Part shown: piece by piece, positions 21,687-34,600 of the stretch
Layout of the letters: each line of letters opens with the position of its first letter
Numbering within the stretch: position 1 is the stretch's first letter
Source: Oscheius onirici
Taxonomy: Eukaryota > Nematoda > Chromadorea > Rhabditida > Rhabditidae
Assembly: GCA_932521025.1 (NCBI GenBank)
Contig: OW051469.1
Location: 7,638,398-7,702,397 of the forward strand
DNA length: 64,000 nucleotides
Direction of reading: 5' to 3'
Program-made: the position numbers and the translations under genes
The notes under the pieces: model-generated
Databases searched by the model: none
Seen by the model: only the letters and a program-made list of their open reading frames with translations
Told to the model about the DNA's origin: nothing

Positions 21687-23753
21687 GTACTCCTCTTTTC
21701 TCCTAACTTTCATACCTGTAAAAGTCAATGAAGCTTGTATCCTTCCTATCTCGCGACTAAAGAGCAGTACAATAAAACTGTCTGAACTTTATTAGGTATG
21801 GTCCCATCTCTCCTTGGGAGAGATAAGAGACTCTGATAAGAAGTTGCAAGTCGTCTCCTCTAGTCCAAACGTGAGTCACTCTCTGGACTGACGCCACGCT
21901 CTGCCTGTTCTTTTCCTGGTAAAACTGCGCTTGTCACTCTTATTCAAACGGTTTCGCCCGCGAACATCCGCAGATGTTCATGCATCCCTCTTGACTTAAA
22001 CTAACTTTATGTAAAGAATATAAAAACTAGCAGAAATCTAGTAGGCAATAGGTGGAAATTGAGTAATTGAACATTTGAAGCGCCGAAAAAATCTCTTTCC
22101 TCTCTCCCCCTAGAAATCCCGAAATATCGGCAAGAGGGCGTCGATTTGATTGATGAAGAGGCCGGGCTAGAGGCTATTCATCTGGTGCCGAGGGCAGGGG
22201 CCCCTTTGACTCGAATCCCGTTTCTCATATGCCACTTGAACCCCGTCCGAATGCCTGTTTGTGTAGAGAGCTTTTCCACTTTTATGTCGCGCTAAAAAGC
22301 CGTCACTTTCTGAGAGTATATCTATCGAAATACAAACATGAGTGTGGATCGAAAACATCTATGGCAAACGATCCCGTTTGAAGACGAAACTATGCAGAAA
22401 CGAAGCCTTTTTCCTGGAAAATGCGATGGAGAAAACAATTATTCATGGAACACTTTGTCGGCGCGGAGAACATGTCGGAAACGGCGATTATTAGTCATTT
22501 ATTTAGTTGATTAGTTGTATACTGTCGTTGTCCAAAAATCAATCATTGGTCGCGGGAAAAGGAGTCAGAGGTTTTCCCTCAAAAACCGCGGTTCCAGATA
22601 AGATTTGGGACTTTTATCAAAGTATGACTCGCCCCAGTCAGAGAGTTCTTTCAGTTCCTTCTTTATCGTTACGTTGCGCGTTCTTCGAAGAAAAGAAGTG
22701 ACAACATCTTTTTTTTCTTGGAAAGTTACTCCGACACCGTAGTAACTTGTACTGATGATATCATTCTTCGTTTACCACATGTTTTCATCGTTTGTAGGAA
22801 TACTGTTTCAATCCTTTGGAGAAGAAATCCTCGAAAACAATAAACAAAAAGTGAGAAAACAGTCCCAAGTCGGGAAATAGCCGATCCCACAACTTTACCT
22901 CTCACTATACGTCTGTTCTCAAGTCTGATTGTGTTACGCACGTTCCAGTCAACGAAATCCTGTACAAATGTTCTTGCTTTTCAAACTACTATTGTTCATA
23001 AACATTTTCTCGAAAGGTGTTTTCACGTAACGTAGAAATGTGGTCACAATAGTCACAATCACACGTTGGTCAAGCTCCTCTCCTTTTCTTTTTGTTTGAA
23101 GTAAGTCCGACACAATGTTCAGCCTCTCTGCGCGCGTTTTGGCTTCTTCCACGGCTTCCCTCTCCTGTCACCAGACAATTATCCAGCTCTCTCCCTGACA
23201 ATTGTAAAGACGAGCCGTCATTCAGCCTGTGAATGTCTCTTATTGTCAAAACTTGCCTCGACTTTTCGGCAAAGAAACATAATTTCTTGCCCGAACAATC
23301 TCTTAGATAAAAACATCTGTTTTGGGACCAGTCCCGCCTCTCTCGCCCTTTGACCGCCCCTCTCCGAGACACGAGTGGCGCGCTTTTCCCAGCCGGCTGG
23401 CTGCCTTCGCCCTGGCAGTGGGTAAACGGCGGTGAGGACGGCTGTCGACCGGTCTCCTTGCCACAGGCCTCTATTAGCTTTTTGGGTTTTTCTATCTCTC
23501 TTCCTAGTTGCTCTTTTACGTTGTTGTTGTCTCTCTTACCTCCACCAAATTTTGAATACGTGTCTTTTCATATCGAAAACGACATTTCCCAGCTTCGTGA
23601 TCTCCTACAAAGTTGTAGCTTTTGACCTCGTCTACAACTTTTCAGAAGAACACAAAGCTGGAAAATGCCGTCTTCGAGCCCAAAGCATAACTGAAAGTTG
23701 TCGCGTTTCATGGAACGTTAAAAACGGAAATACAGTACAATTTTCCAGCCAGA
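21687..23753. other. Intergenic region upstream of the elongase gene
   Basis: About 2.1 kb with no supported gene. A stretch near 23590-23740 shares a CAAAGTTGTAGC-type sequence and AAAATGCCGTCTTC with 41060-41110, a minor dispersed repeat. ORFs on the minus strand near 22950-23370 are not supported by splice sites or family features. Confidence 0.5.
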
Positions 23754-26700
23754 ATGAAAGAAGAACAAGCCTATTCGGTCTGGACCGGCAATGGTGTCAA
23801 AATCATCTACTCGCCCTACGAATACAAGGAACTGATCGGACCGGAAAGGCTCTGGGACGAGCGTCTCGTGCATAGTTTTTTCGCCCGACATTGGCATGCC
23901 AGCATATGGCTGGCTATTATCTATGTAGCCGCTATAAATCTTCTTCAAAAATTCATGGAGAACCGAAAACCATATAAGTGGGTTCACATCTTGAAGGAAA
24001 AATAAATAATAATTTCAGTATGAAGCCCCTATTAATTTTATGGAACGGTTTTTTGGCCGTTTTTAGCATAATGGGAACGTGGCGATTCGGCATCGAGTTC
24101 CTTCATATCATCACTCAAAGGTAGGTGTTCCGATTTCTGTTCTTTGTAGCGTGAGAGTTACGTCATATACCCGCGTCCAGACACTCTTTTCCGAACCGGC
24201 CAGGGGAATTGTAAGCATGTGGGGTTGACTAGCGTTTTGGACAGTTTCCAAGAGACTCTTTCCGAACAAAGCTGGACTAAATATATCAGCGAAAAACTCT
24301 AATCGAAGAGCAAGCTTTTCAAGACTTTCCCTTTTACCTGAACTCGAAGTAGAAGTAGCGTCGTCAGCTTTTTTATTCTTGGAAAGTTTGAGAACTGCAC
24401 AGTTTTTATACAACTGAAAGTTCAGAGGACGAGTTGAGCTGAGACACTAGATTACCAGTCTGGTAGAAGACAGCGCAGAACAATTGAACCAAGGGCCAGG
24501 CGCGATGAGAGTTTTCTTCTGAGAGAGTGTTTTCCATCATTATTGAGCATCTTTCCGGAGGGCAAAGAGGAAAAGTTGGACGTCTAAAAACGACTGATTC
24601 AAGTTTCGTGAGAGCAAATTTCCAAATAAAGATTCTTTGGAAAAGACAGTTTGTCCCGACAATTTTTTAGAGATGGATATTGTTTTCCCTAGAGATAAAG
24701 TTATAACAAGAAACTCACATTTCAATCAAAGCAAGTATAATTTTCCAGACCTCTAGTGGACTCTATCTGTTTCTCCATGGATCCGCGAGGTCCAGCTGCC
24801 TTCTGGGCCTGTCTCTTCTCCTTCTCAAAAGTGGCCGAGTTTGGAGATACACTTTTCCTTGTGCTCCGAAAGAGACCCGTCATCTTCCTCCACTGGTACC
24901 ACCATGCTGTAGTCATTATTCTCAGCTGGCATTCCGGTGAGTCTCTCTTCTTTGTTGAGAATTCGGGAAAGGACATTTCCATGACTACGAGCCAGCATCT
25001 CGGAATAGCCCAATCAGTCCTAATGGCTAGTACAAGATCGATAGAGTGTCTGTTTGCATAACCGAAGCCTGTGCTCACAGACAGTGCAACTGGCTGTGTC
25101 CGGACACAAAGATGGGAGAGAGAATTGGCACAAATCGTGGGAACTGTTCTTTGAAACAACTGTGTCTGAATAACCCTTTGTGAAGACAATACTTTTGAGA
25201 TACAGATAGTATTCGCAAATTGGAGTCTTGGAATTCTTGACGGAAACCTGGAGACGAAATTGAGAACAAATAGATATCCAGGAATCGGCGTGTGAAGCTG
25301 AGTAACTGAGGCTTTCCGCACTAAAATTGCCCAAACTCTTCTAGCTCACTGAAGGTTCTTGTCACTAATTCCCAGGGTTCAAATTACGGCCGGACTATCC
25401 GTGGTATGGTCAGTGAGTCACCACATCCTAGACGATCTGTAAATGACTGTGAAGTGTGAGCTGTCGGTCACAGAGATCATCGTTGACTAACCTCCAGACA
25501 AAAACTGTCGTGAAAGCAAACAAAGCACTGACTCCGGAAGAGTTCGAAAGAGGCCAAAGTTCCTGCCTGATAAACTCTCTAGCCTGACTTTCCGGCAATT
25601 ATAAACAGGCAACTTGATCCTTCTCCTTACCATATCTTCTTGATCAAACTCTTATTTCCAATTTCGAAAAGAAGATCAGTTTTCCATTATTCCTGTACCA
25701 GTTCCATTTTTCTTCTCATCTCAATACCATTAGTCAATTTGTCGCTTCAATTGCCCTCACACCTCGTGTCCCGATTCTGTCACCTCCCTCGAACAGGATC
25801 CATTTGCATTTTTCTTCCGAAAGAAAAATGTCAATTTCACGGATTCCGAACTGAAGGGGATACTGTCACTATAATTCACTCAGTAGCTATTCCAGTCTCT
25901 CCTTCTCTATACTATCCAGTCCCTTATGAGTGGCCACTCCCGTTATCGCCTAAAGACTAATTTGCTGACAAGCTAGTCGAGTTTTTGGAAGTGTTGCGCG
26001 ACTAGGGGATTGCGTTATTCGCGCCGACAAGCCACCCAGTTGAGGTCCGGATCAAAAAACACGGCGCTGTTTTGATGGCTTGCCCACTGGATGATAGGGG
26101 GTCAAATTGTTGTTATTGACTGTACAAAAAAGATCTCGTTTAGCTGTCGAACTCACAGCAGCCGGACGTTGGTTCATCATGATGAATTACTTTGTTCACT
26201 CCATCATGTACACCTACTACGCCATAACTGCCATGGGATATCGTCTTCCAAAATTCGTTTCAATGTGAGTTTGTTTCTTCAAACAGCATCAAACAGCGAA
26301 GAATGCACACATTTATCTCGAAAAGTACTGGGAACCTATAAGAGACTCATGTTATGAAGTTTTGACGACCTTTTTTGATGACAAAGGTTGCAAATTTTAC
26401 TCCTGTCCAAATTTACTTATTGTGTCAAAGTGTAGAGGAAATGGAAAGAACAGCAAAAAAGGGAAATCATTGTAAGTGAGAAATACCGCCAAAATATTTG
26501 ATTCTTTTTCGTGGTGAGACTATACAGTTTGAGTTGGCGGAAATTCAAATGAATGAAATACAAAAACCTCAAAAAAGCTGGGAAAGCATGTCTTGAAGAC
26601 AACAATGTTACAAGCAAGATACTCTAGAATAACCTCTCATTATTTATGCTCAAAACATGATTTCTCAATAGAGTTTCACCAATGCAGAGAGAAATACGGA

Positions 26701-26987
26701 AACCTAGATCTAGAACTCTAGAAAGTTAAGAAAACCATCCAAGCATAGCTCAATTGTTCAGGACCGTAACGGCTCTCCAAACGACCCAAATGCTCATTGG
26801 TGTCGGCATCTCCGTCATCGTTCTCCTGCTCAAATTGAACGGTCAAATGTGCCAGCAATCTTACGACAATTTGGCCATCGCCTTTGCCATCTATGCCTCC
26901 TTCCTCATCCTGTTCTCCTCTTTCTTCAACAAGGCCTATCTGGTAGCCAGGCCGGCGGTGAAGAAAGAGTCCGTCAAGCAGGAATAA
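23754..26987 (+). CDS. Very-long-chain fatty-acid elongase (ELO family)
   Basis: ER multi-pass 3-ketoacyl-CoA synthase that adds two carbons from malonyl-CoA to acyl-CoA. About 285 residues in five exons. Diagnostic motifs: KVAEFGDTLFLVLRKRP, the histidine box HWYHHAVV, and NYFVHSIMYTYYAITAMG. Five to seven hydrophobic segments are present, and the C-terminus KKESVKQE has the KKxx-like ER retrieval signal near the end. The start at 23754 (MKEEQAYSVWTGNG) is the only ATG that keeps the N-terminal block. The introns between exons 3-4 (about 24938-26157) and 4-5 (about 26266-26760) are large for this genome and contain no recognisable gene. By motif it fits the ELO-1/ELO-2 (PUFA/C16) clade; substrate length is not readable from the sequence. 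Confidence 0.93.
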
Positions 26988-27111
26988 CATCACTTTTTGT
27001 CTACTTACGGTTGTCTTCCTGTCCTGTCCACACGCATCTCATTGTTGTTTTCTTACATCACATATCACAAAAAAATTTATGAGAGAAACTTTTAACAAAA
27101 CGTACACGAGA

Positions 27112-30100
27112 TCAGGAACAGTCGGGAACGTCGTCATAGACGAGATTTAGACCAGCCAAAATGTCCGAGAGAGTCTTGATGGCTGGATCCGTCTCAAATG
27201 AGCTCGGCTGACCGAGCAGCCCGCGAATTTTCGGGCCAAGGAGGTAATCCTAAATTATTTTTGAACAAAACTTAGAAAAACGACCTACGTCAGCATATTG
27301 CTCAAGCAATCTGATCACTTCCGGCGTGTCTTCCACCAGCTTTTGTCCCACTTGAAAAGCCATCAATCGGAGCTCATTGTCGTCGTCTTCCAGCGCTCTT
27401 TCCAAGACTTGTAGCAGGTTTTCTCGTGTGCTCGGGTACAGTTCGGCCAGGGCAGTCAGAGCCAGAGTCCTGAAAGGAATAATTTATTAAAAGAAAAGAA
27501 TCTTTGAAGGTCAAACTGTTTGAGAATTGAAACCTTCAGATTATTGACTACTTTTCCGACTACAACAAGCTTGTTTGTAAAGGCTAAGCTTAGTAAGCAC
27601 AATGACCGCATCTGGTTACTGTAAGATTTGCACTTATCCTAAGAAAATAGATTAATAGAGACAACCTACTTTGGCTGAGAGTGTATTCCATCCCTGATGA
27701 CTCGAACACACGTCTCCACAATATCGTCCGGTCGTTTTCCGAGAAGACACTTCAAAGCGGCCACGCTGACGTATTCGTTTTCGTGGAAGAGCAGATTATC
27801 ATCGATTTCTACTAAATTTTATTATTTATTCAAAAAATATTGGAAAACTAGCCTAAAAATAAATAAGTCGGCACAAAATAAGTCATTTCCAGGGCCTTTT
27901 CCACGAGCTCCCAATCGTAGTGTGCCTGGCCTAAATTTCTATGTGTTTTAAAGAAAATATCCTTACCGTTGGGAAATCCGTCGACGACAATCTTGTGAAT
28001 TGAACTGGCCAGTTTCGGGCAGATTTCCTGGCTGAAAAAGCTCGGATCATGGGCTGATATGAGAGCTAAGAGGGCTGTGGAATTCTGAAGATTTCGAGAT
28101 TAAAAAGTTGATGGAAAGTGCTTACTGCGACAGTTTCATGACAAGTCTCCAGAATATCACTAATCTGTTCGGCTGGAAAAACGTCGAGAAATAGCTCCAG
28201 GAACCTGAAAATAGTATTTTTTAGTAAGTGGCTCTCTTTAAAAAAAACCATGCAGTTTTTTTTTTACGAATTTTTGTTAGAATAACCCATTCTTTGTGTC
28301 GAGGCAGGAAAAACAAGCACAATCGTTCTACCACGTAAAAATATAATAATTCCGGCGGCATTTTTTAGCTTCAGATTGTTTACTTCTCCATCGGAAAACG
28401 AGTAGCCTACCTTTTGAGAAAAGCAGCATTGGTTCTCCGGCTATCACATAGACAGGGTTTGATCTTTTCCGTGATATTCTAGAAACTTCTAATAGAGCAA
28501 CAAAAAAGCTAGTTACCAGTTGTCCCCTCTCCAGATTCGGCTCCAGCAATGTACAGAGCTGATCGAGGGAGCAGTGTCTGAGGAAAAAGTTGTAGGCGTC
28601 TTCGGTGAGATTTTTTGTCAGCTCATAGCTGGCCAGATAGAAATTGGTCGCAAAGGATGGAAAAGCCGTCAGAAATCTCTCTACTTCTTCGTCAATGACT
28701 CTATCATTTTATTTTTTAGAATAACAAGGGGTAAAACTAACAGATGTTTCGCCAGATAAGTATAGATTTCGGGACCAAGTCCTCGTTCTGTGGGATAGCA
28801 GGTCAGAAGAGTCACCAGCAGTTTTCGCGGGTCCCATTGCGATGTGAAGAATTCGTCGTGGACGGCTGCAATTCTGGCGATGCTGTTCAGAACGAAGGGA
28901 GAGTCCTGGAATTTCAATATTTAGAAGGGAAGGACTTTCTGTATGTGTAAAAAACACAACACTGCTTCGATGCCGACAAAGCTACGAAAGGTAAGGGGGT
29001 TATCTTGACGTCGAGGATTTGCGAGGGCTTCAAAAAAATACTTGAAAACTTTGAACGAAAACAAACAAGAACAAGTTGACTAATGACATCAATATGCTAC
29101 TTTCAACAGAGATGTTACGCACTTCAAATTTGCTCCAGTAGCACTACTTCCGGAAACAGCATCTGGCTTACGTAGGTTATAATTATAAGTTGAAATCAGC
29201 GCTTTTTCTGTAAAAATGCTTGCAAAGAGCTAAACCTCCACTTGAGGATGCTTTCAAAATTTGTATTCACGATAATCAAATACTTAAACGTTTCCTTAGA
29301 AACATTTCTCTTGATTTTCATTATCGCAAACGTTTATAAAAGTGTTTAGAGCTTACCGTGAGAGTCTCCTTCTTGAAGATGTCAGCAAGAATTTGTAGTT
29401 TTTCTCGAAGCTCCTCTGAATCCTGTACTTCTTTGAACAGTTCTTCTGCCTTGTCCCTGACGAAGACGGTCATCTTGTACGGCTCTTCTTTAAAATACGG
29501 AGTCAGCGAGTCCGAAAAGTTGCATGCAGCCCATTCCAAGACATCTAAAAATGAAGCTAACCGTATTTGAAGAAAAAGTACCAATCCAGTTTTGTCGAAA
29601 CGGCAAGCAGGCTTTACAGAGCCGAAAGACGGATCCGACGACGATTGGTGGCCGTCTCTGGTAGAAGAAGTTGGGCAATTCGTCGAGAAGATGACAGAAG
29701 GGCTCGGAGCGTCCGTCAATGGCCTAAAACTTGGTAATTTTTAATGTATTTGGTTTACAAGCGTCTAGCTTTGTCAAACAAGACGAATCAGCTGCGGCCG
29801 CTCATTCTCCTAACAGTTCTTGGTACAAATAGCATTTTCACCGATTTTGAAACGGTTTCTGCAGTTATTCCCTTAACCAGGGCTACTTTTCATGCTGATG
29901 ACGACTAAATCAAAAAACCCTTCTATCAGGCCGACAAACATCATTTTACTGAGCTTCAGCCAAACTTTAAAAAACGTTTTTCACTTTTAGTGTCAGTCTC
30001 ATGACTTTTTTCACTGGAATTTCTAAATGTCAGTCAAAGCCGGAAAGTTCTGGAAGAAGAAAAAGGTCACAAACCTGGCTGCGAAAAGCCTTTTCCAGAA

Positions 30101-30375
30101 GTCTGAGCACGAAATTCACGTGCTGGCTGCTCTTGGTGAACAAATCCTCGTTGATCAGTTCTTCTCGCAACAAACGGACCAGGTTTTGATCTAAATTTAC
30201 CCATTTTTTTTCGTAGAAAACAAAAACCATTGAAATCTACGACATCAATCAATTTGTCGACAAGAGTCTCGTCGAAATGATGGGGAAGAACCTCGACGCC
30301 GTCTAACTTCGTCAAAAGGAGCCGAATTTGACTCGGGACGTCGTGATGGCTGGCACAGGGCTCGATTAGAGTCAT
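27112..30375 (-). CDS. Unidentified helical-repeat-like (HEAT/ARM-type) protein
   Basis: About 575 residues in thirteen exons, beginning MTLIEPCASHHDVPSQI and ending LVYDDVPDCS. The chain is almost wholly amphipathic helices in pairs (VLEWAACNFSDSL, ILADIFKKETLT, VLNSIARIAAVHDEFF, TLALTALAELYPSTRENLLQ, LLQVLERALEDDDNELRLMA), which is what armadillo/HEAT solenoids look like. I could not place it in a named family; a proteasome PSMD5-type or BRAT1-type solenoid were considered on layout alone. It starts 135 bases after the stop of the glutathione peroxidase on the same strand, so it is probably the third gene of an operon. The AG directly before its ATG could accept a spliced leader. Confidence 0.72.
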
Positions 30376-30509
30376 CTTTAAGCTTTTTCTTCGATTTTAT
30401 GTGAAAATGGATACTTTGGCATGTAAAACTACAGAAATCTTCGGATAAAACGAGCAAAGCGTTCAGGTTTATTACGAGACTAACAACTGTGTACAACCGG
30501 TGAAATTAT

Positions 30510-31524
30510 TTACAACTTGGCCTCCTGCTTGAGAGCGGCCTCGATATCCTTGATCATCGTCTTCGGTTCGTCATTTGGGGCTAAAAAGGCACTTTACTGA
30601 TTTCAAAAGAAAAACGAACCGAAGCGCTTGATGACTTTGCCATTGCGATCGACGAGGAATTTGGTGAAATTCCACTTGATGGCGTCGAAGATGAGGCCAT
30701 GCTGTTCGCTCTTGAGATATTCGTAGAGGGGATCGGCAGATTTGCCATTGACGTCAATTTTGCTGTAAAGATCCGGGTCGAACTGGTACTTGTCCTTGAC
30801 AAAGTTCTTTATGTCCAGCTCGCACGAGGGCTCCTAAAAGAAAGTTGTTATATGAACCAAGAGTGTTTTCGGTCGGGATTCCCGACTCGAGAAAGTGAGA
30901 TCATGGCCTGGCATAATGAACATGTTTTTGAAGAATAGAAACAAAAGAGCAGTAAGCCAAGTGGAAAAAACTAACTGTTGTACGATTACGCCAATGCCCT
31001 AAGTACAGGGAAAGTGAGGCTTGGACAAGCTATAAATGGCAGTTGTCGGGTTAGTTTGACAATTTCTTGTTTCACAGACAAGAGGGTCAATTTGGACAGA
31101 TACCTGCCCTGTCCAAAGTAAAGAAATTCGTCCTTCTAGGCTTTTCCGGCCAAACTAATGGGTAGTTTTAGATATGATCGTCTTTTCTTTGCTAATTGAG
31201 CAAAAGCTCAAAACCAACCTGTCCACCGAACTGATTACACGGGAAGGCAGCAACTTCGAGACCCTGAGACTTGTACTTGTCGAGCAGTTCCTTCATCTGG
31301 GTGTAGTTGGCTCCGGTGTAGCCGCACTGCGAGGCCACATTGACGATAATCACAACTTTACCTCTAAATTGTTCACTTTACTTTTGAAGAGTAAAAACAA
31401 ACTTGTACTTGTCTCCGAGATTGACCGTCTGTCCTTCAGAGTTTTTCACGTTGAAATCGTAGAATTTGGAAGCCATTTTAGCCGAATTGGTGAAAATACG
31501 ACGAGCTGCAAACTTTTGCATCAT
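30510..31524 (-). CDS. gpx: Glutathione peroxidase, phospholipid-hydroperoxide type, cysteine form
   Basis: Reduces lipid and hydrogen peroxides with thiol donors. The catalytic tetrad is visible: Cys in [13 protein letters not shown] (TGC codon, so cysteine and not selenocysteine), Gln in [11 protein letters not shown], Trp-Asn in [14 protein letters not shown]. It lacks the oligomerisation loop of GPX1, as in GPX4-type enzymes. The N-terminus [24 protein letters not shown] is Arg-rich and may be a mitochondrial leader, with the second Met (MASKF) giving a cytosolic form. Four exons; the second intron is about 390 nt. It starts 147 bases after the RBM28 stop with CCCAG just upstream of the ATG, as expected for a trans-spliced downstream operon gene. 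Confidence 0.94.
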
Positions 31525-31670
31525 TTTCTGGGAGCGAATATTGGAAATTGTGACAATTATTCAAGGTAAAATGAGGCTAAACCTCGATATTTTAACAGGA
31601 AATTAATATTTTAACGATCAACAACTTCAAATTAACTCTCAACAGCAAAAATCAACAATTAGAACAAAAA

Positions 31671-34600
31671 TTAAGACGATAATGCGAGATATTTAGTCAG
31701 GGTCTTCTTGGCAGACTTTTTCTTCTTCGGAGCCTCCGTCTGACCGGCGTTTTTGTCTTTCTAAAAAAAGTTTTCATACAGATTAAGCTTGAAAAGGCCA
31801 TACCTTGATTAGACCCATCTTCTTCTTCTTGTTCTTGCTCATATTGCGATGCCGCATTTTCTTGCCAAGGAATTTGGGCAGGACCTTCATGCCGGACATG
31901 TGAATCTTTCCAATCGACTCTTGGACCTGTTTTCGGACCTTTTCGTTCAGTTGCTTCGGGTTGACCTTTTCGCCCTTCGACTGGGCCATTCGGCGCTCCT
32001 GAAAATGTTGAATTGACTGATGAAAAAAAATGAGCAAAAATTCAGACGTAACAACAAAATGGTTACAATGGGGAAAGAGGGTGAAATTCTGCAACATGTT
32101 TTTGCTTTCTGAATTAGCTGTCCCTTTCCGAAAACTACAACCTTTGTACCTAGAAGCGGACTGTCAAAACATCATAGAGCCGCAGCGTTAAGATAGAAGA
32201 AATTGAGGTTTAAAGCGCTCTGAACGTCTCTACACCGCAGCTTTAATCTGTACACTGTTTTTTAGTTATGGTTAGCCTACAAGTCTACATTACCCCTTGT
32301 TTTACAAAGCTATTTTTGGCTACAAAACAACATGTTTTTGGCTTTCCGATTAGCTCTTTTCTCGCCATTTTCGAAATATACACACATCTTGGCAAATAGA
32401 AGATAGCTAAGGCCCTGGAAAATACAGACACCTAAAATAAGAGTAAACCATAGCTTGGGGAATCCATTCTGGCCGTCGGAAAAAAAAACTGCCCGTGACA
32501 ACAAACAGCCGTTATTTGAATAACAAACGAATCAATAGAGAGAGAGAACAAAACAACAAGCAAAAAACTTACCTTGGCCTGAAGTGCCGAGATGTTCTCA
32601 ATAGAGAATTCGACAATCGGTCTCTTCTCATTGACAAACGTCTTGGCATTGTTATTGAGCTTCTGCAGACAATTGAGAGCGTGTGTGTGCTCTTTGAAGG
32701 CGACAAATGCGAATCCTTTCGACTTTGGCTCGCCCTTTAAATAGAGGGAGATTTAACAACACGATAACAACAAAACAAACCTTGGCGTTGAGTCGTTCCG
32801 TGTCTTTCCATATACGGCATTCCGTGACAAAGGCACCAGCTCCGCCAGCCTCTCTGCAAAAATTCGAATTTATTCCTGTTTACGAAATCTTCTATGCGAG
32901 CGTAACGCGCAGCGGCCCCCATTTTCAAAAGTTGTTTACCACGAGGAAGGCCTTGCGAAATGTGATTGCCCTTGCACCTGCAGATGTGTTGTTTTGAGGA
33001 TTTGGTCTTTGATTCCCGCGGGAGGATACTGTAGGCAAGAACAAAATAGACTTACTTGCAAATCTCTCGCAGCTTGGCATCTGTCATTTTTGGCGGCAGG
33101 TTGTGAACGACGACTCGGAGCGGAGAGACGAACCTGAAGATGGAGATTTTATTCTAGAAAACTAGGAAATGTCACCTTTCTGCTAACTTTTATCTACCCT
33201 TCCCACGTTCTTAACAAACAACTTATTGAAAACTGTTCCAGAATAATGGATTAGAGCGATTTTGACCGACATTTCTCTCTTCAACTGATGTGAAGACTTG
33301 TAAGTCAGGCGGCTTGTGTTTTATAGGCTCTACAGCAAAATCTAGCTGTTCTAGGTTAGAATGAACACTGAAAGGTTGAAAAGTAAATCCAAAAAAATGA
33401 CTCGTATGAGAGGGCTACCGGTTAGAGTCACTAATTTTTTGAAACCTTACTTTTCCTTTCTTGAGGTCTGTTTTCTTCATTCTCAACGACACAACAAAAA
33501 AGCGAACAAGCAAGTGTCCGTCCATACGGATCGGCTACTAGAAGCCGGGTTTCCTGGAAGAAGTAAAAAAAACTCACATGTGCAAATTTTCGAGCTTCTT
33601 CCTCGTCACTTCGGCCAGTCTTTGCCTCTTCGCAGCATCTTCTTGGCTCATTCCAGCCGCTGCTGACGTTCCCTCACGGATAAGACTGAAACGAAGAAGA
33701 CGAAGATTCCTGTTGTCCGACGGGACCTTTTTGTGAGCTTCTTTTTCAATCTCGCCGGCCTTTTCCCTCGGAATGGCCGGAACGGCATTGATTGTACGGC
33801 CATCTATGATAAATTCCTGATTTTCTGCAGCGGCGACAGCTTTGGCAGCTTCTTCTTTGGAAGAAAAGTGAACGAAAGCAGTTCCTGGAAGACATTTTGA
33901 GGAGGTGGCGGGAAATGTTACCTTTAGAGTGTCCACTGTCTTTGAATTTGCATATGACGGCCAGCTCCACAGTTCCGAACTTTGAGACTTCCTCTTTCAG
34001 AGCTTCTTCCGTCGTCTCGAAGCTGAGATTTCGCAGGAAGACGACCCGTTCCTCGTCAATTGCCATATCCGTTCGAGTCTTCTTTTCCACTACCGTGTTC
34101 CTCTGTTTCTTTTCCTTTCCAGGCTTCTTTTCCTCCTCCTCCTCTTCTTTTTCCTCGTCCGTCTCGAAGTCCGATTCCTCTTCACTTTCTGCCTTCTTGT
34201 CTTCTTTCTCCTCTTTCACCGTCGACTTGAGGTTTTTCTTTTCTGAAAACCCTCTTTTTCTGGGAACAAGACCAGAAATCAACAAGAACACAAGGCTATT
34301 TTTCTTCGAGTCTACGTCACTTATCATGGTCGATCTGACCCAACCCTTCAAGTGTAATACCAAAGGTCAAACATATATCATTTTTCCACGAGAACGAAGA
34401 TCGAAAAAAAACATTTTTAAATTAAAAAAGGGAGATGTTTTGAATTTTATGCAGTAGGCAAGCGAAAAATACTTTGCTGAAAGGTACTTTTGGATTCCAA
34501 AATTACGCTTTTACATGTAAAGGTTACATGTTTACGTCTAAGTTTTATTTTAGTTCTGTTGTTATACGTCATAGGAGCAACTTTTTCATGAAGCGGTTGA

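Noticed and set aside
22949-23372. Minus-strand ORFs with charged residues upstream of the elongase
   Set aside because: No splice-consistent model, no start and no recognisable domain.
30838-31380. Selenocysteine form of glutathione peroxidase
   Set aside because: The catalytic codon is TGC, not TGA.
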